A program made the translations under genes and the position numbers. The notes under the pieces were generated by a model, which saw nothing but the letters and a program-made list of their open reading frames with translations, did not search any database and was not told the origin of the DNA. A DNA stretch of 64,000 nt, taken from assembly GCA_018110925.1 (NCBI GenBank), contig JAGAZJ010000007.1, forward strand, positions 1 to 64,000, read 5' to 3'. Positions 8,322-17,673 of this stretch are shown piece by piece. The first letter of the stretch is position 1. Each line of letters starts with the position of its first letter. Source of the stretch: Oscillospiraceae bacterium (GTDB lineage: Bacteria > Bacillota > Clostridia > Oscillospirales > Ruminococcaceae).

Positions 8322-10574
8322 ATGGCAAAGTTTGAGTCCGGCATGGAAAATATGGTCGATATGTACATATATGAGACCACATCTCTGCTCGAACAGCTCG
8401 ATCACATCCTGATGCAGACCGAGTCCGAGAATTCGTTCAGCGAGGACGAGATTAATGAGATCTTTCGCATAATGCACACTATAAAGGGCTCGTCGGCTAT
8501 GATGGGGCTCGACAATATGTCACACCTTGCCCATTCTGTTGAGGATCTGTTCTACATCATAAGAGAACAGCATCCCGTGATAAAGGATACAGGCAGGCTC
8601 TTTGAGCTTGTTTTCACAGCCTCCGACCTTTTGAGGGCTGAGATAGACATAATTACGGACGATACTCCCCCTACGGACTTCTCCGGGCATATGGACAAGA
8701 TCCATGCCTTTGCCGATGAACTAAAGGGCGGCTCGCCCCGCACAGAGGAGGATAACGGCTCTGTAAAGGTGTTGGTGCGCTTTGAACCCGATACACAGAT
8801 GATAGGTATGCGTGCCCTTGTGCTGATAAACAGCATAAGACAGCTGTGCTCCGATATAAAGACCATACCCCCCGAGACCGAGAGCGAGGCGGCAGAGACA
8901 CAGATAGCCGCAGAGGGGCTGAAAATAGAATTTGTCTCCGCCGACCCTGACAGCGTTATGGGTATGCTGAAGGAGGGCACCTGTGTGGCATCCTGCACGA
9001 GAGAGGGGGGCGCCGAAAAGGCCGCCGCTCACGACAGCTCTGCTCATACTGCGCTCACCACCGTCAGGGTGATGTTTGAGCCCGAGTGCAAGATGGAGAA
9101 CCTCCGTGCGCTCATGGTGGTGAACAATATAAGGGACGACTGCTCCGAGCTGGAGTATTCCCCCGAGAATATAGAAAATGACCAGAACACCGCTCAGGTG
9201 ATAAAGACCGACGGTTTTATCATCCGTTTCCGCTCGGAACTCAGCGATGAAGAGATACTTCGCACCATAGGCGAGACTCCCAGCGTAAAGAGCGTTGATA
9301 TGATATCCGCATCCGTTCCCCACGCCGAAAAGGCGGAAGACCGCACCGCAAAGACGGAGACCGCCGACAAGGACAAGAAGCGTGTACACACCGAGAGAAA
9401 GCAGTCACTTGTGTCTGTGAACCTGCAAAAGCTCGACCAGCTTCTGAATATGATGGGCGAGATAGTCATAGCCGAGGCTATGGTCACATCCAACCCCGAC
9501 CTGAAAGGGCTGAAGCTCGACAATTTCCAGAAGGCGGCAAGACAGCTCAGAAAGCTGAATTCCGAGATGCAGGACATCGTCATGAGCATAAGGATGGTGC
9601 CCATATCCGGTGCATTCAACAAGATGACGAGGATAGTCCGTGATATGAAGGTAAAGCTCGGCAAGGAAACGGAGCTTGTCTTTGACGGAGAGGAGACCGA
9701 GGTGGACAAGTCCGTGATAGACAGCCTCAACGATCCCCTTATGCATATGGTGAGAAACTCGATGGATCACGGCATAGAGGACAGTGCGGAGGAGCGCATC
9801 GCTGCAGGCAAGCCACCTGTCGGCACGATAAAGCTCGCCGCATACAGTTCATCGGGCGAGGTCGTCATAGTCGTTTCCGACGACGGCAAGGGCATGGATC
9901 CGCAGAAACTGCTCACCAAGGCGGAGCAGAACGGCATACTCACTAAGCCCCGCACGGAATACACCGACAAGGAGGCTATGAACCTCATTATGCTCCCCGG
10001 CTTTTCGACCAATGAGCAGGTCACCGAGTATTCGGGCAGAGGCGTGGGCATGGACGTTGTCAAGCAGGGCATAGAGAAGCTCGGCGGCACCGTGTCGGTG
10101 GACTCAAAGCTCGGCGAGGGCACCACCTTCACGATAAAGATACCCCTGTCCCTTTCTATCGTTGACGGTATGGAGGTATCGGTGGGCAGTTCCATATTTA
10201 CGATACCCATAAACTATATAAAGGAATCCTTCAAGCCCAGAGAGGGTCAGGTCATCACCGATACCGACGGCAAGGAGATGATAATGATAAGAGGAGAGTG
10301 CTATCCCCTTATCAGGCTTGCCGAGCTGTACGGTCTTGAGGGCGCATATACGGAGCTTTCGGACGGTATCATAATACTTGCCGAGGCTGACGGGCACAGC
10401 GCCTGCCTCTTTGCGGATGAGCTGATGGGCGAACAGCAGGTCGTTATAAAGCCCTTCTCGCCGCTGCTCCTCAGTTTCGGAGTCAAGCAGAACGGCATGG
10501 CGGGATGCTCCATACTGGGCGACGGCTCTATCACGATAATACTCGATATATCCAACATCCTTGCGGAGAACTGA
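8322..10574 (+). CDS. cheA: chemotaxis histidine kinase CheA
   Basis: 750 aa. Hpt (P1) domain at residues 1-110 with phospho-accepting His52 in HTIKGSSAMMG. Two similar modules follow at about 147-230 and 247-333; each contains RFEP/MFEP ... MRALVLINSIR or LRALMVVNNIR and looks like the P2 response-regulator-docking domain, here duplicated. Then a dimerisation helix pair (from about 362), a GHKL ATPase (N box HMVRNSMDHGIED about 474, G1 DDGKGMD about 520, G2 GRGVGMDVV about 573) and a C-terminal CheW-like P5 domain (about 615-750). It phosphorylates itself under receptor control and passes phosphate to a CheY-type regulator, which is not in this window. First gene of a four-gene operon. Confidence 0.95.
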   Translation: MAKFESGMENMVDMYIYETTSLLEQLDHILMQTESENSFSEDEINEIFRIMHTIKGSSAMMGLDNMSHLAHSVEDLFYIIREQHPVIKDTGRLFELVFTASDLLRAEIDIITDDTPPTDFSGHMDKIHAFADELKGGSPRTEEDNGSVKVLVRFEPDTQMIGMRALVLINSIRQLCSDIKTIPPETESEAAETQIAAEGLKIEFVSADPDSVMGMLKEGTCVASCTREGGAEKAAAHDSSAHTALTTVRVMFEPECKMENLRALMVVNNIRDDCSELEYSPENIENDQNTAQVIKTDGFIIRFRSELSDEEILRTIGETPSVKSVDMISASVPHAEKAEDRTAKTETADKDKKRVHTERKQSLVSVNLQKLDQLLNMMGEIVIAEAMVTSNPDLKGLKLDNFQKAARQLRKLNSEMQDIVMSIRMVPISGAFNKMTRIVRDMKVKLGKETELVFDGEETEVDKSVIDSLNDPLMHMVRNSMDHGIEDSAEERIAAGKPPVGTIKLAAYSSSGEVVIVVSDDGKGMDPQKLLTKAEQNGILTKPRTEYTDKEAMNLIMLPGFSTNEQVTEYSGRGVGMDVVKQGIEKLGGTVSVDSKLGEGTTFTIKIPLSLSIVDGMEVSVGSSIFTIPINYIKESFKPREGQVITDTDGKEMIMIRGECYPLIRLAELYGLEGAYTELSDGIIILAEADGHSACLFADELMGEQQVVIKPFSPLLLSFGVKQNGMAGCSILGDGSITIILDISNILAEN

Positions 10575-10591
10575 CCTGAGGGGGCGAGAAC

Positions 10592-11047
10592 ATGAGCGAG
10601 AACAAAGGCTTTGCGGCTGAGGGCGGCGAGGTGCTGACCTTTACGGTGGACGATGTTTTCTACGGCATAGAGATAAAGTATGTCAACGAGATAATCGGCA
10701 TAGAGCAGATAACCGTTGTGCCGAAAGTCCCCGAGTATATCAAGGGCGTTATCAATATCAGAGGAAAGATAGTGCCCATAATCAGCGTCAGAAAGCGCTT
10801 CGGCAAGGAAGAGATACCGTATGACGAACGCACCTGCATAATCGTGCTTGAGTATGAGGAAAATCAGGTGGGCATAATCGTTGACCGTGTCCGTGAGGTC
10901 GTCACGGCAAAGCCGGGCAGTATATGCGACACGCCCGTGCAGAAAAATGTGAACACCAATAAGTATATAAAGAACATAATTGAGGACAGAAGCGGCATAA
11001 AGCTGCTGCTGAGCTGTGAGAGACTGATACACGACCAGGAGAAGTGA
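10592..11047 (+). CDS. cheW: chemotaxis coupling protein CheW (first copy)
   Basis: 151 aa, a single CheW/SH3-like domain with the typical LTFTVDDVFYGIEI opening, YIKGVINIRGKIVPII in the middle and GIIVDRVREVV near the end. CheW links receptors to the P5 domain of CheA. It begins 18 nt after cheA with a GAGGGGG ribosome binding site. A second, diverged CheW lies at the end of the operon, so the array may contain two types of coupler. Confidence 0.92.
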   Translation: MSENKGFAAEGGEVLTFTVDDVFYGIEIKYVNEIIGIEQITVVPKVPEYIKGVINIRGKIVPIISVRKRFGKEEIPYDERTCIIVLEYEENQVGIIVDRVREVVTAKPGSICDTPVQKNVNTNKYIKNIIEDRSGIKLLLSCERLIHDQEK

Positions 11048-11097
11048 CCGGTATCAGCAACGGCTGTTTCCTGTAAAGCGGAAAGGGGGCGCTCGGA

Positions 11098-11913
11098 ATG
11101 GTTAGGATAACAGACGGCTGCTTTGAGCGCCTTGTCTGTTTCATAAAGGCAAATTACGGCATGGACCTTGCGAACAAGCGTGTGCTGGCTGACAGCAGGC
11201 TCGCCTCCACAGCCGCCTCGGAGGGGTATCACGACCTTGACAGCTATATAGAGGACGCCATGAGCCCCGACAATATCAGGCTGCGCACACAGCTCGTGAA
11301 CCGTCTGACCACCAACCACACCTATTTCATGCGTGAGGCGGAGCATTTCACATTCATGTTTGAGAAGGTACTGCCGTATATAGAATCCACCGTGACTGAC
11401 AGAGACGTGAGGATATGGTGTGCGGGCTGCTCCACGGGGCAGGAGGCATACTCAATGTCTATGGTCATAGATGAATACTTCGGTGCGGCACGCCACAGGT
11501 GGGACACCACCATTCTTGCCACCGACATAAACACCGATGCGCTCATAACCGCAAGGAACGGCATATACCCTGCCGATGCGGTGGACGGTCTGTCCGAGGA
11601 AAGGGTGGACAGATACTTCACCAGACAGCCCGACGGGTCTTACCGCATAAATGAGGATATACGCAATTCCGTGGTGTTCAAGCGCTTCAACCTTATGGAT
11701 GAGATAGTCTATAAAAAGCCCTTTGATCTGATAAGCTGCCGCAACGTGATGATATACTTCTCATCTGAGACAAAGGATGCCCTTGTGAAAAGGCTCTGCG
11801 GATGCACCAAGGCGGGAGGGTATCTTTTCACGGGTCATGCGGAAAATTTGTCAAGAGACTGCGGATATGAATACATAAGTCCGGCGATATTCAGAAAGCC
11901 GCCGGAATGCTGA
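11098..11913 (+). CDS. cheR: chemotaxis protein methyltransferase CheR
   Basis: 271 aa. The N-terminal alpha domain (residues 1-70) is followed by a SAM-binding methyltransferase domain with the CheR signature RIWCAGCSTGQEAYSMSM (about residue 102), ATDIN (about 141) and FDLISCRNVMIYF (about 208). It methylates glutamates on chemoreceptors for adaptation. No cheB demethylase or cheD is nearby. The ribosome binding site is an AAAGGGGG run before ATG. Confidence 0.93.
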   Translation: MVRITDGCFERLVCFIKANYGMDLANKRVLADSRLASTAASEGYHDLDSYIEDAMSPDNIRLRTQLVNRLTTNHTYFMREAEHFTFMFEKVLPYIESTVTDRDVRIWCAGCSTGQEAYSMSMVIDEYFGAARHRWDTTILATDINTDALITARNGIYPADAVDGLSEERVDRYFTRQPDGSYRINEDIRNSVVFKRFNLMDEIVYKKPFDLISCRNVMIYFSSETKDALVKRLCGCTKAGGYLFTGHAENLSRDCGYEYISPAIFRKPPEC

Positions 11914-11941
11914 GCATCCTTTCATGAAGGAGGTATGACGG

Positions 11942-12385
11942 GTGGAATATGAAAAGTATCTTACCTTTGAGGTGGATAAGGGTATGTTTGCTCTGCCCAT
12001 ATGTGCGGTCAGAGAGATAATAAGCGACGCTGCAGACATCACTCCCCTGCCCGAAGCCCCGTCCTTTGCGAAGGGGATACTTCATATCAGGGGCGATGTA
12101 GTGCCTGTGATAGATCTGCGCAGACGGTTCGGTGCGCCCCCGTCGGATACGGGCTGTGTGATAGTCACGGACTGTGATATCACAGGCACGGAATTTCTGG
12201 GACTGGCGGCTGACAGGGTGTGCTCCGTTGAGGACCTTGCCGTGGCTCAGATAAAAACTCCGCCCAGACTCTTGAAAAGTGCGGACTATATATCGGGCAT
12301 ATACAAGCTCGGTGAACGGCTGGTGCTGATCATATCCCCCGAACTGCTCATAACGGACGAATTCAGGGACTCTCTCGCACAATGA
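11942..12385 (+). CDS. cheW: chemotaxis coupling protein CheW (second copy)
   Basis: 147 aa CheW-domain protein: YLTFEVDKGMFALPICAVREII opening, FAKGILHIRGDVVPVIDLR in the middle and LAADRVCSVEDL near the end. The start is GTG 11942, supported by AAGGAGGT at 11927-11934 with 7-nt spacing. It is the last gene of the cheAWRW operon, which ends at the hairpin at 12399-12440. It is only distantly similar to the first CheW. Confidence 0.9.
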   Translation: MEYEKYLTFEVDKGMFALPICAVREIISDAADITPLPEAPSFAKGILHIRGDVVPVIDLRRRFGAPPSDTGCVIVTDCDITGTEFLGLAADRVCSVEDLAVAQIKTPPRLLKSADYISGIYKLGERLVLIISPELLITDEFRDSLAQ

Positions 12386-12398
12386 TACAATTACGGTT

Positions 12399-12440
12399 AA
12401 GGGGAACACCGGTCACATCCGGGCGGCGTTCCCCTTTTTG
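12399..12440 (+). terminator. terminator of the che operon
   Basis: A 9-bp perfect outer stem (AAGGGGAAC / GTTCCCCTT) with an inner CCGG-type stem, followed by TTT. Confidence 0.85.
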
Positions 12441-12521
12441 TGATTTTTTTTGAAAAGTGAAAAATAATATGATGCTGAGTTGTATATATATCAGAAGATA
12501 TTTCTGTGAGGAGGAATATGT

Positions 12522-14783
12522 ATGAAACGAATTGCGGCGGCACTGCTTGCAGTGCTCATGGTCGGCAGTGTGCCCATGCCCGTTTTTGCGGCTGACAGCA
12601 CTCCGTCGGCTGTCACTGTAGAGGCAAAGGCGCTGGAGAGCGTCATAAAGTCTGTAAAGTCGAGGGTATCCATCCCCTCCGACCTGGACAAATTCAAGTA
12701 TGATACAGACACAAAATACGGAGTGACCTATTATTCCCTTACATGGTACAAGGAAAGAACGGTAAAATACTCATGGGGCACCGACACGGAAACTGTAAAG
12801 AGCGTCACTGTCAGATGCCACAAGGACATCATCATATATGTGAATGTGCGTGATAATGAAAGAAAGGACAGAACAGGCTTTGCAAAGCTCACCGACACAC
12901 AGGCAGAGAGCCGTGCCGCAAAGTATGTCAGGGAGATATACCCCGGTCTTAAAGGCGAGCCCGTGCTTGAACGTGTGCGGTCAACGAGCGCCCTGCGTTC
13001 CTCGGACATCACATACAATATCACAAGACCCGTGAGCGGCATAGAGTTCTGCGAGAACGGCGGACGCATAACCATAGACAAGGATACGGGCGCACTGGTG
13101 AAATATGAGCTTGTCTGGTGGAACGATGCGCTGTTCCCCGATGCGTCAAAGAGACTGTCGGAGGAAGCAGTGTCGGAGATATACAGGAGCCGCAAGCCCC
13201 TGAAAGCATCATACCGGCTTTTCACCAAATATGAGTACAACAGGGAGACGGAAGAGGATGAACGCACGGTATTCGTTCTGCCCGTGTATACTCCCTCGGT
13301 GAGCGGCGAGAACGAGATAGATGCCATAACGGGCGAATACACCGCTCTGTATGACGACAAGGAAAAATACTCCTACACCGATGCATACGAATGGGAGGAG
13401 TACGATCTGGTCGAGGAAGTTACGGAAGAGGCGATGGAGGAAGAGGCTGATGTCGATAATATGGCGCTCTCTCCCGCCGAGCTTGCCGCTGTTGCTGATG
13501 AGAGCAAGTATCTGTCCTATGAAAAGTGCCTTGAACAGATAAAGAAAGACCCCTTCATCGTTTTTGACAGCGTGCTTGTGAACAAGTCGAACCGTGTGGG
13601 CGAATACACCGATATAAAGGGAGAGGTGAAGCCGCTGAGGATGCTGAGATTTGAGTTCTCGTCATCCGACGAAAAGAAGGACAGCATCCGTCTTGATGTC
13701 GATATGGACGCCGTGACGGGCGAGATAGTCAGGTTCTCCAAGAGATACACCTATGGCAAAAACAGTCCCAACAGAAACACAAAGGGCGCAGACGATGATG
13801 CGGTGCTCAAAAGGGCAAATGAAGCCGCAAAGCATTTCATGGGCAGCAAAGCCGCCGAATACAGACCCGGCTCCAAACCATATGTCTATAAATCAAAGGA
13901 CTATACCGCCACTGACGGTACGGTGGGTTACACAAGATATGTGAACGGTCTTCCGGCTGACTTTGACAGCATGGCAATATGCGTTGATTCAAGGGGAGAG
14001 GTGCTGAATTTCAGCTATACATACCACGATCTGGAATTCCCCGAGCCAAAGCTGGTGGGCGAGGATGCGGCATACAGTAAGCTGTTTGAAAAAATGAAGC
14101 CCGACCTTTACTATACAGGCTTTGCAGACCTCCAGCTGAAACCGCACATCTATCTGACATACAGATTTGATGCGGATTACACCATAAACGCCCTCACAGG
14201 CGAGAGGATAAACACATGGGATGCCTCCGCCTACTACACCGACAATCCCGAAAGAAAGGAAAAGGTCATCGCCTACACCGACATCAGCGGATACAAGTAT
14301 GAAAAGGAGATAAAGACCCTTCTGGACTACGGCATTTATGTCACCGACAGCGACAGGCTCGCTCCCGATGAGGCGATAACCAACGGTGAGTTTGCACAGC
14401 TTTTCGACAGCGTATGCGGTACGAACATATCCAGGATATACTCCGACATATGGAATGGAAAAGAATATGTGAAAAACCCCGAAAAGGACAAGAAGCTGAC
14501 CCGAGGGGAAATCGCAAAGATATACGTTTGGCTGTATGCAGATGAATACTCCGATGCCGCTGTTGTCAAGGGCATATACAAGGCGCCCTTCACCGATGTG
14601 GGTTCAGACCACGGATACTGCGGCTGGATAGTCTTTGCCAAGTCAGAGGGCATGGTAAAGGGCAGCGGCGGCAGGTTCAGCCCTGATGCAGGCATCACAA
14701 AGGGCGATGCCCTGAAGACAGCCTATGACTATCTTGCAAACAACAGCGACAACAAGAAGCTTTACGAAATAGTCACCATATAA
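12522..14783 (+). CDS. secreted surface protein with YcdB/PepSY-like repeats and SLH-like C terminus
   Basis: 753 aa with a clear signal peptide (cleavage near VFAADS). The body (about residues 40-600) holds repeated units of the YcdB/PepSY-like kind: a segment with IDKDTGALVKYEL, another with VDMDAVTGEIVRF and others with NALTGERIN or DAITGEY, each an alpha/beta unit closing on a D/N-x-x-T-G-E turn. Two to three S-layer-homology-like repeats follow in the last ~160 aa (KTLLDYGIYV..., LTRGEIAKIYVW, YCGWIVFAKSEGMVKGSGG..F.P.....KGDA), suggesting non-covalent attachment to wall polymers. GAGGAGG lies 7-8 nt before ATG. The specific role is unknown; YcdB-like proteins are often proposed to modulate peptidases. 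Confidence 0.75.
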   Translation: MKRIAAALLAVLMVGSVPMPVFAADSTPSAVTVEAKALESVIKSVKSRVSIPSDLDKFKYDTDTKYGVTYYSLTWYKERTVKYSWGTDTETVKSVTVRCHKDIIIYVNVRDNERKDRTGFAKLTDTQAESRAAKYVREIYPGLKGEPVLERVRSTSALRSSDITYNITRPVSGIEFCENGGRITIDKDTGALVKYELVWWNDALFPDASKRLSEEAVSEIYRSRKPLKASYRLFTKYEYNRETEEDERTVFVLPVYTPSVSGENEIDAITGEYTALYDDKEKYSYTDAYEWEEYDLVEEVTEEAMEEEADVDNMALSPAELAAVADESKYLSYEKCLEQIKKDPFIVFDSVLVNKSNRVGEYTDIKGEVKPLRMLRFEFSSSDEKKDSIRLDVDMDAVTGEIVRFSKRYTYGKNSPNRNTKGADDDAVLKRANEAAKHFMGSKAAEYRPGSKPYVYKSKDYTATDGTVGYTRYVNGLPADFDSMAICVDSRGEVLNFSYTYHDLEFPEPKLVGEDAAYSKLFEKMKPDLYYTGFADLQLKPHIYLTYRFDADYTINALTGERINTWDASAYYTDNPERKEKVIAYTDISGYKYEKEIKTLLDYGIYVTDSDRLAPDEAITNGEFAQLFDSVCGTNISRIYSDIWNGKEYVKNPEKDKKLTRGEIAKIYVWLYADEYSDAAVVKGIYKAPFTDVGSDHGYCGWIVFAKSEGMVKGSGGRFSPDAGITKGDALKTAYDYLANNSDNKKLYEIVTI

Positions 14784-14795
14784 TATCTTCTCACT

Positions 14796-14826
14796 GTCCC
14801 CTGCTTTTTGGCGGGGGACGATTTTA
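14796..14826 (+). terminator. terminator after the SLH protein gene
   Basis: A 9-bp stem GTCCCCTGC / GCGGGGGAC (one wobble) with a T-rich loop and a following ATTTT tract. Confidence 0.7.
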
Positions 14827-14970
14827 TACTCAATGACAGATTTTTACTGTTCACGGGTATCCTTAGTGGGACAACAGCAGTTATGAAGGCAGCCGAGCCG
14901 CAAGTGAGGCTGATTTGAAGGTAAACATCAGCGGGGTCGCCGTCGGCCGTGCCGCCTGTTTTTTCGGCTA

Positions 14971-14999
14971 TTGCATTTTTATAAAATATGTGCTATAAT
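14971..14999 (+). promoter_or_regulatory. promoter of holB
   Basis: TTGCAT at 14971-14976, a 17-bp spacer, TATAAT at 14994-14999 with an extended -10 (TGC). Nothing recognisable lies in 14827-14970. Confidence 0.75.
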
Positions 15000-15047
15000 A
15001 ACACAAGTTGAACAGATTTGAAACAACCATTCCCCAAAGGAAGTCAT

Positions 15048-16010
15048 ATGAAGCTTTATTCAAAGGCGAGCGTGACAGCACCGCTCGCGGCTATGTCAGA
15101 GAGCGGCAGGTTCGTTCACTCATACATTATCACAGGGCCGAAGGGCGCAGGCAAGAAAACAGCCGCCGTCTATACCGCAATGATGCTGTTGTGCTCGGAT
15201 GTGCATGACGGTATGCCCTGCGGTGTGTGCAGGGACTGCCGCAGGGTGATGAAAAACGAGCATCCCGATTTTATCATCGTTGAGCGGTCAAAGAAAAGCT
15301 ATTCCGTGGATGATATGCGGCGCATAGTCACAGATGCTTATGTATCGCCCAATGACTGCGACAGAAAGGTATATCTGCTTGCTGACTGCGGCGGCTGGTC
15401 CGATGCGGCACAGGCGGCTATGCTGAAAATCACGGAAGATCCGCCCGACCCTGTGTATTTCATATTCACGGCGGAGAGCCTGTCGGATTTCCTGCCGACG
15501 CTGATATCACGCTCCATGCCATCGGAAGTATCGCCTGCGGACAGGGAGAGCTGTATCGCCGCACTTTCGGAGCGCTTCCCCGACAGGGACGAGGCAGAGC
15601 TTGCCGGGGCGGCAGCGGCATTCTGCGGCAATATCGGCAAATGCATAGAGTATCTTGACGGCAATGAAAAGCTGATGAAGAACGTTGCAAGGGTGCGTGA
15701 GCTGTCAAGGGCGGCGGCATCGGGCAGTGAGTACACGGCTCTGAGAGTGCTGTCCGAGGTCAAGGACAGGGATGACCTGAAAGAGCTTCTCGGGATGTTT
15801 GCCGCTGTGATAAGGGATGCGGCGGCACAGAAAGCGGGTTCTGACGTGCGCATAAGCTGTGATGCGGGCGGTGCGGCAATGATGGCGTCGATATCGGCGC
15901 AGAGGCTCACGGATATGTATGATGAAGTGATGAAGATATCCTATGCCTGCGGACTGAACGTGAACACGGATGCTGCTGCGGCTGTCCTTGCGGGGAAGAT
16001 GACCGTATAA
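15048..16010 (+). CDS. holB: DNA polymerase III delta' subunit
   Basis: 320 aa clamp-loader subunit of the replicative polymerase. It has the P-loop GPKGAGKKTAA (about residue 31), a zinc module CGVCRDC, and the AAA+ segment with LADCGGWSDAAQAAMLKITEDPP (Walker B region lacking the DExH of the motor subunits, as in delta') and FTAESLSDFLPTLISRS. I placed the start at ATG 15048, preceded by AAAGGAAG; an extension to 15018 would need a TTG start with no ribosome binding site. It is followed 13 nt later by the PSP1-domain gene, the usual order in Firmicutes. holA is on the minus strand near 61 kb. Confidence 0.9.
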   Translation: MKLYSKASVTAPLAAMSESGRFVHSYIITGPKGAGKKTAAVYTAMMLLCSDVHDGMPCGVCRDCRRVMKNEHPDFIIVERSKKSYSVDDMRRIVTDAYVSPNDCDRKVYLLADCGGWSDAAQAAMLKITEDPPDPVYFIFTAESLSDFLPTLISRSMPSEVSPADRESCIAALSERFPDRDEAELAGAAAAFCGNIGKCIEYLDGNEKLMKNVARVRELSRAAASGSEYTALRVLSEVKDRDDLKELLGMFAAVIRDAAAQKAGSDVRISCDAGGAAMMASISAQRLTDMYDEVMKISYACGLNVNTDAAAAVLAGKMTV

Positions 16011-16023
16011 GAAAGGGATATAA

Positions 16024-16890
16024 ATGACTGAGATAATAGGCGTGCGGTTCAAGGAGAACGGCAAGATATACTGGTTCTCACCCGGTGACATGAAGCCCCG
16101 TGAGGGCGACAAGGTCATTGTTGAGACCGCAAGAGGCGTTGAGTGCGGCGAGGTGGCGGCGGCACCCCATATGGAGGAGGACAGCAGGATAGTATCTCCC
16201 CTGAAGACCATCATAAGGATAGCCACCGAAAAGGATCTGCGCACTGTTGAGCAGAACCGCCAGAAAGAAAAGAACGCCGCAAAGATATGTGAGGAAAAGA
16301 TACTTGCCCACGGTCTTGATATGAAGCTGGTGGACGTTGAGTGTACCTTTGACAACAACAAGCTCCTGTTCTATTTCACTGCGGACAACCGTGTGGATTT
16401 CAGAGAGCTGGTCAAGGATCTTGCGTCGGTGTTCAGGACAAGGATAGAGCTCAGACAGATAGGCGTCAGGGACGAAGCAAAGATGTTGGGCGGACTGGGC
16501 GTATGCGGCAGACCATTCTGCTGCAAGACATTCCTTACGGATTTTCAGCCCGTGTCGATAAAAATGGCAAAGGATCAGGGTCTGAGCCTTAATCCCACCA
16601 AGATATCGGGCACCTGCGGCAGGCTCATGTGCTGTCTGAAATATGAGCAGGATTTTTATGAACAGGAATACAGGAGTACGCCGAAGGTGGGTTCATATGT
16701 GAATACACCGCAGTTCAAGGGCTATGTTGAGGAAGTGAACCTTATTACCGGCAAGATAAAGGTAAAGCCCGAGCGCTCCGATGATCCCTCCGTCATATTC
16801 GACAAGGCGGATGTCACGCTCATCAAGGAAGCAAGGACAAAGGTGGATAAGGAAGAGATGAAAGCCCTGAAAAAGCTGGAGGAAAAGTGA
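16024..16890 (+). CDS. ricT: PSP1-domain protein YaaT/RicT
   Basis: 288 aa with the PSP1 C-terminal domain: GVRFKENGKIYWFSPGD at the N terminus, FYFTADNRVDFRELVKDLASVFRTRIELRQIGVRDEAK, then the cysteine cluster CGRPFCCKTFL ... GTCGRLMCCLKYEQ. In B. subtilis RicT (YaaT) works with RicA and RicF, binding Fe-S clusters, to stimulate RNase Y cleavage and influence sporulation and competence. The cysteines needed for cluster binding are present. It is transcribed with holB. Confidence 0.88.
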   Translation: MTEIIGVRFKENGKIYWFSPGDMKPREGDKVIVETARGVECGEVAAAPHMEEDSRIVSPLKTIIRIATEKDLRTVEQNRQKEKNAAKICEEKILAHGLDMKLVDVECTFDNNKLLFYFTADNRVDFRELVKDLASVFRTRIELRQIGVRDEAKMLGGLGVCGRPFCCKTFLTDFQPVSIKMAKDQGLSLNPTKISGTCGRLMCCLKYEQDFYEQEYRSTPKVGSYVNTPQFKGYVEEVNLITGKIKVKPERSDDPSVIFDKADVTLIKEARTKVDKEEMKALKKLEEK

Positions 16891-16932
16891 CGGCGGACAT
16901 TTGAGCTGACCGCACAGACCCGATAAAAACAA

Positions 16933-16971
16933 AATGCCTTGCGGCGTCGGAACAGCCGCAAGGCATTATTA
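16933..16971. terminator. bidirectional terminator between ricT and the histidine phosphatase
   Basis: A 13-bp perfect stem (AATGCCTTGCGGC / GCCGCAAGGCATT) between convergent genes, with a weak T run forward and TTTTG on the reverse strand. Confidence 0.8.
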
Positions 16972-16985
16972 TTCTCAGATATTTG

Positions 16986-17663
16986 TCACTTGTAGTTTAT
17001 ACCGCTTTCCTGCCTGTCTTCAAGGTGGTTTATATCGCCGTAGGAATGCAGGCGGAAGTTAACACGGTTTCCGAAGCGGTCATCCGTACACATCACCGCT
17101 ATTGCGGTCGGCTCACAGCTCATGCCCTGCAATGTGAGCACGGGAGAGATGCCGAGCAGCTTTGCTATCATCACACAGGTCGCACCGAAGTGGCAGAAAA
17201 ATGCCAGCGTGTCGCCGCATACGCCCTGCTTTACATACATATCGCCGTCCTTTATCAGCCCGTGCGCCGCAAGTACGCTGTCAAGCCCCTCCGATACAGC
17301 AAGATACCGTGCTTTCATGTCTGTCCCCCGTGCGGTGTCGGACAGGTCAAACCCCTCTCTGTCGAATATCCGCCCGTCACGGCGGCATTCGGGTTCAAGA
17401 TCCCACGGGAGTATATCGCCGTTCAGCCCGTGTACGGACACATCGAATTCATGGAGCCACGCACATTCCGTCAGTGGTATGCCCGTCCCGTCAAGACAGA
17501 TATGGGCTGTTTCCTTTGCCCTGCCCATGGGGGACATATATGCCGCCGTGATATGTTCGTCCTTCAGCCTTTCGGCGAGCCTTTCCGCCTGTGCTGTGCC
17601 CTTTTCGGTCAGGCAGTCCTTTATGTAGTCGGGTGCGCCGTGTCTGATAAATAGAAGTTTCAT
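16986..17663 (-). CDS. histidine phosphatase family protein
   Basis: 225 aa phosphoglycerate-mutase-like phosphatase. The RHG motif is at the N terminus (LLFIRHGAPDY), followed by LTEKGTAQAERLAERL and YMSPMGRAKETA with the second Arg, and a later FCHFGATCVMIAKLLG with the second catalytic His. The substrate is unknown. It is the last gene of a minus-strand operon trkA-def-phosphatase; it starts 10 nt after the deformylase-like gene. Confidence 0.82.
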   Translation of the reverse strand: MKLLFIRHGAPDYIKDCLTEKGTAQAERLAERLKDEHITAAYMSPMGRAKETAHICLDGTGIPLTECAWLHEFDVSVHGLNGDILPWDLEPECRRDGRIFDREGFDLSDTARGTDMKARYLAVSEGLDSVLAAHGLIKDGDMYVKQGVCGDTLAFFCHFGATCVMIAKLLGISPVLTLQGMSCEPTAIAVMCTDDRFGNRVNFRLHSYGDINHLEDRQESGINYK

Positions 17664-17673
17664 TTTTCCTCCG

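Noticed and set aside
14827..14970. Possible RNA gene in the gap before holB
   Set aside because: Only weak GC-rich pairings; no known RNA pattern.
16983..17654. Long plus-strand frames opposite the histidine phosphatase
   Set aside because: The minus-strand product has the RHG and second His motifs, and the spacing to neighbours fits an operon.
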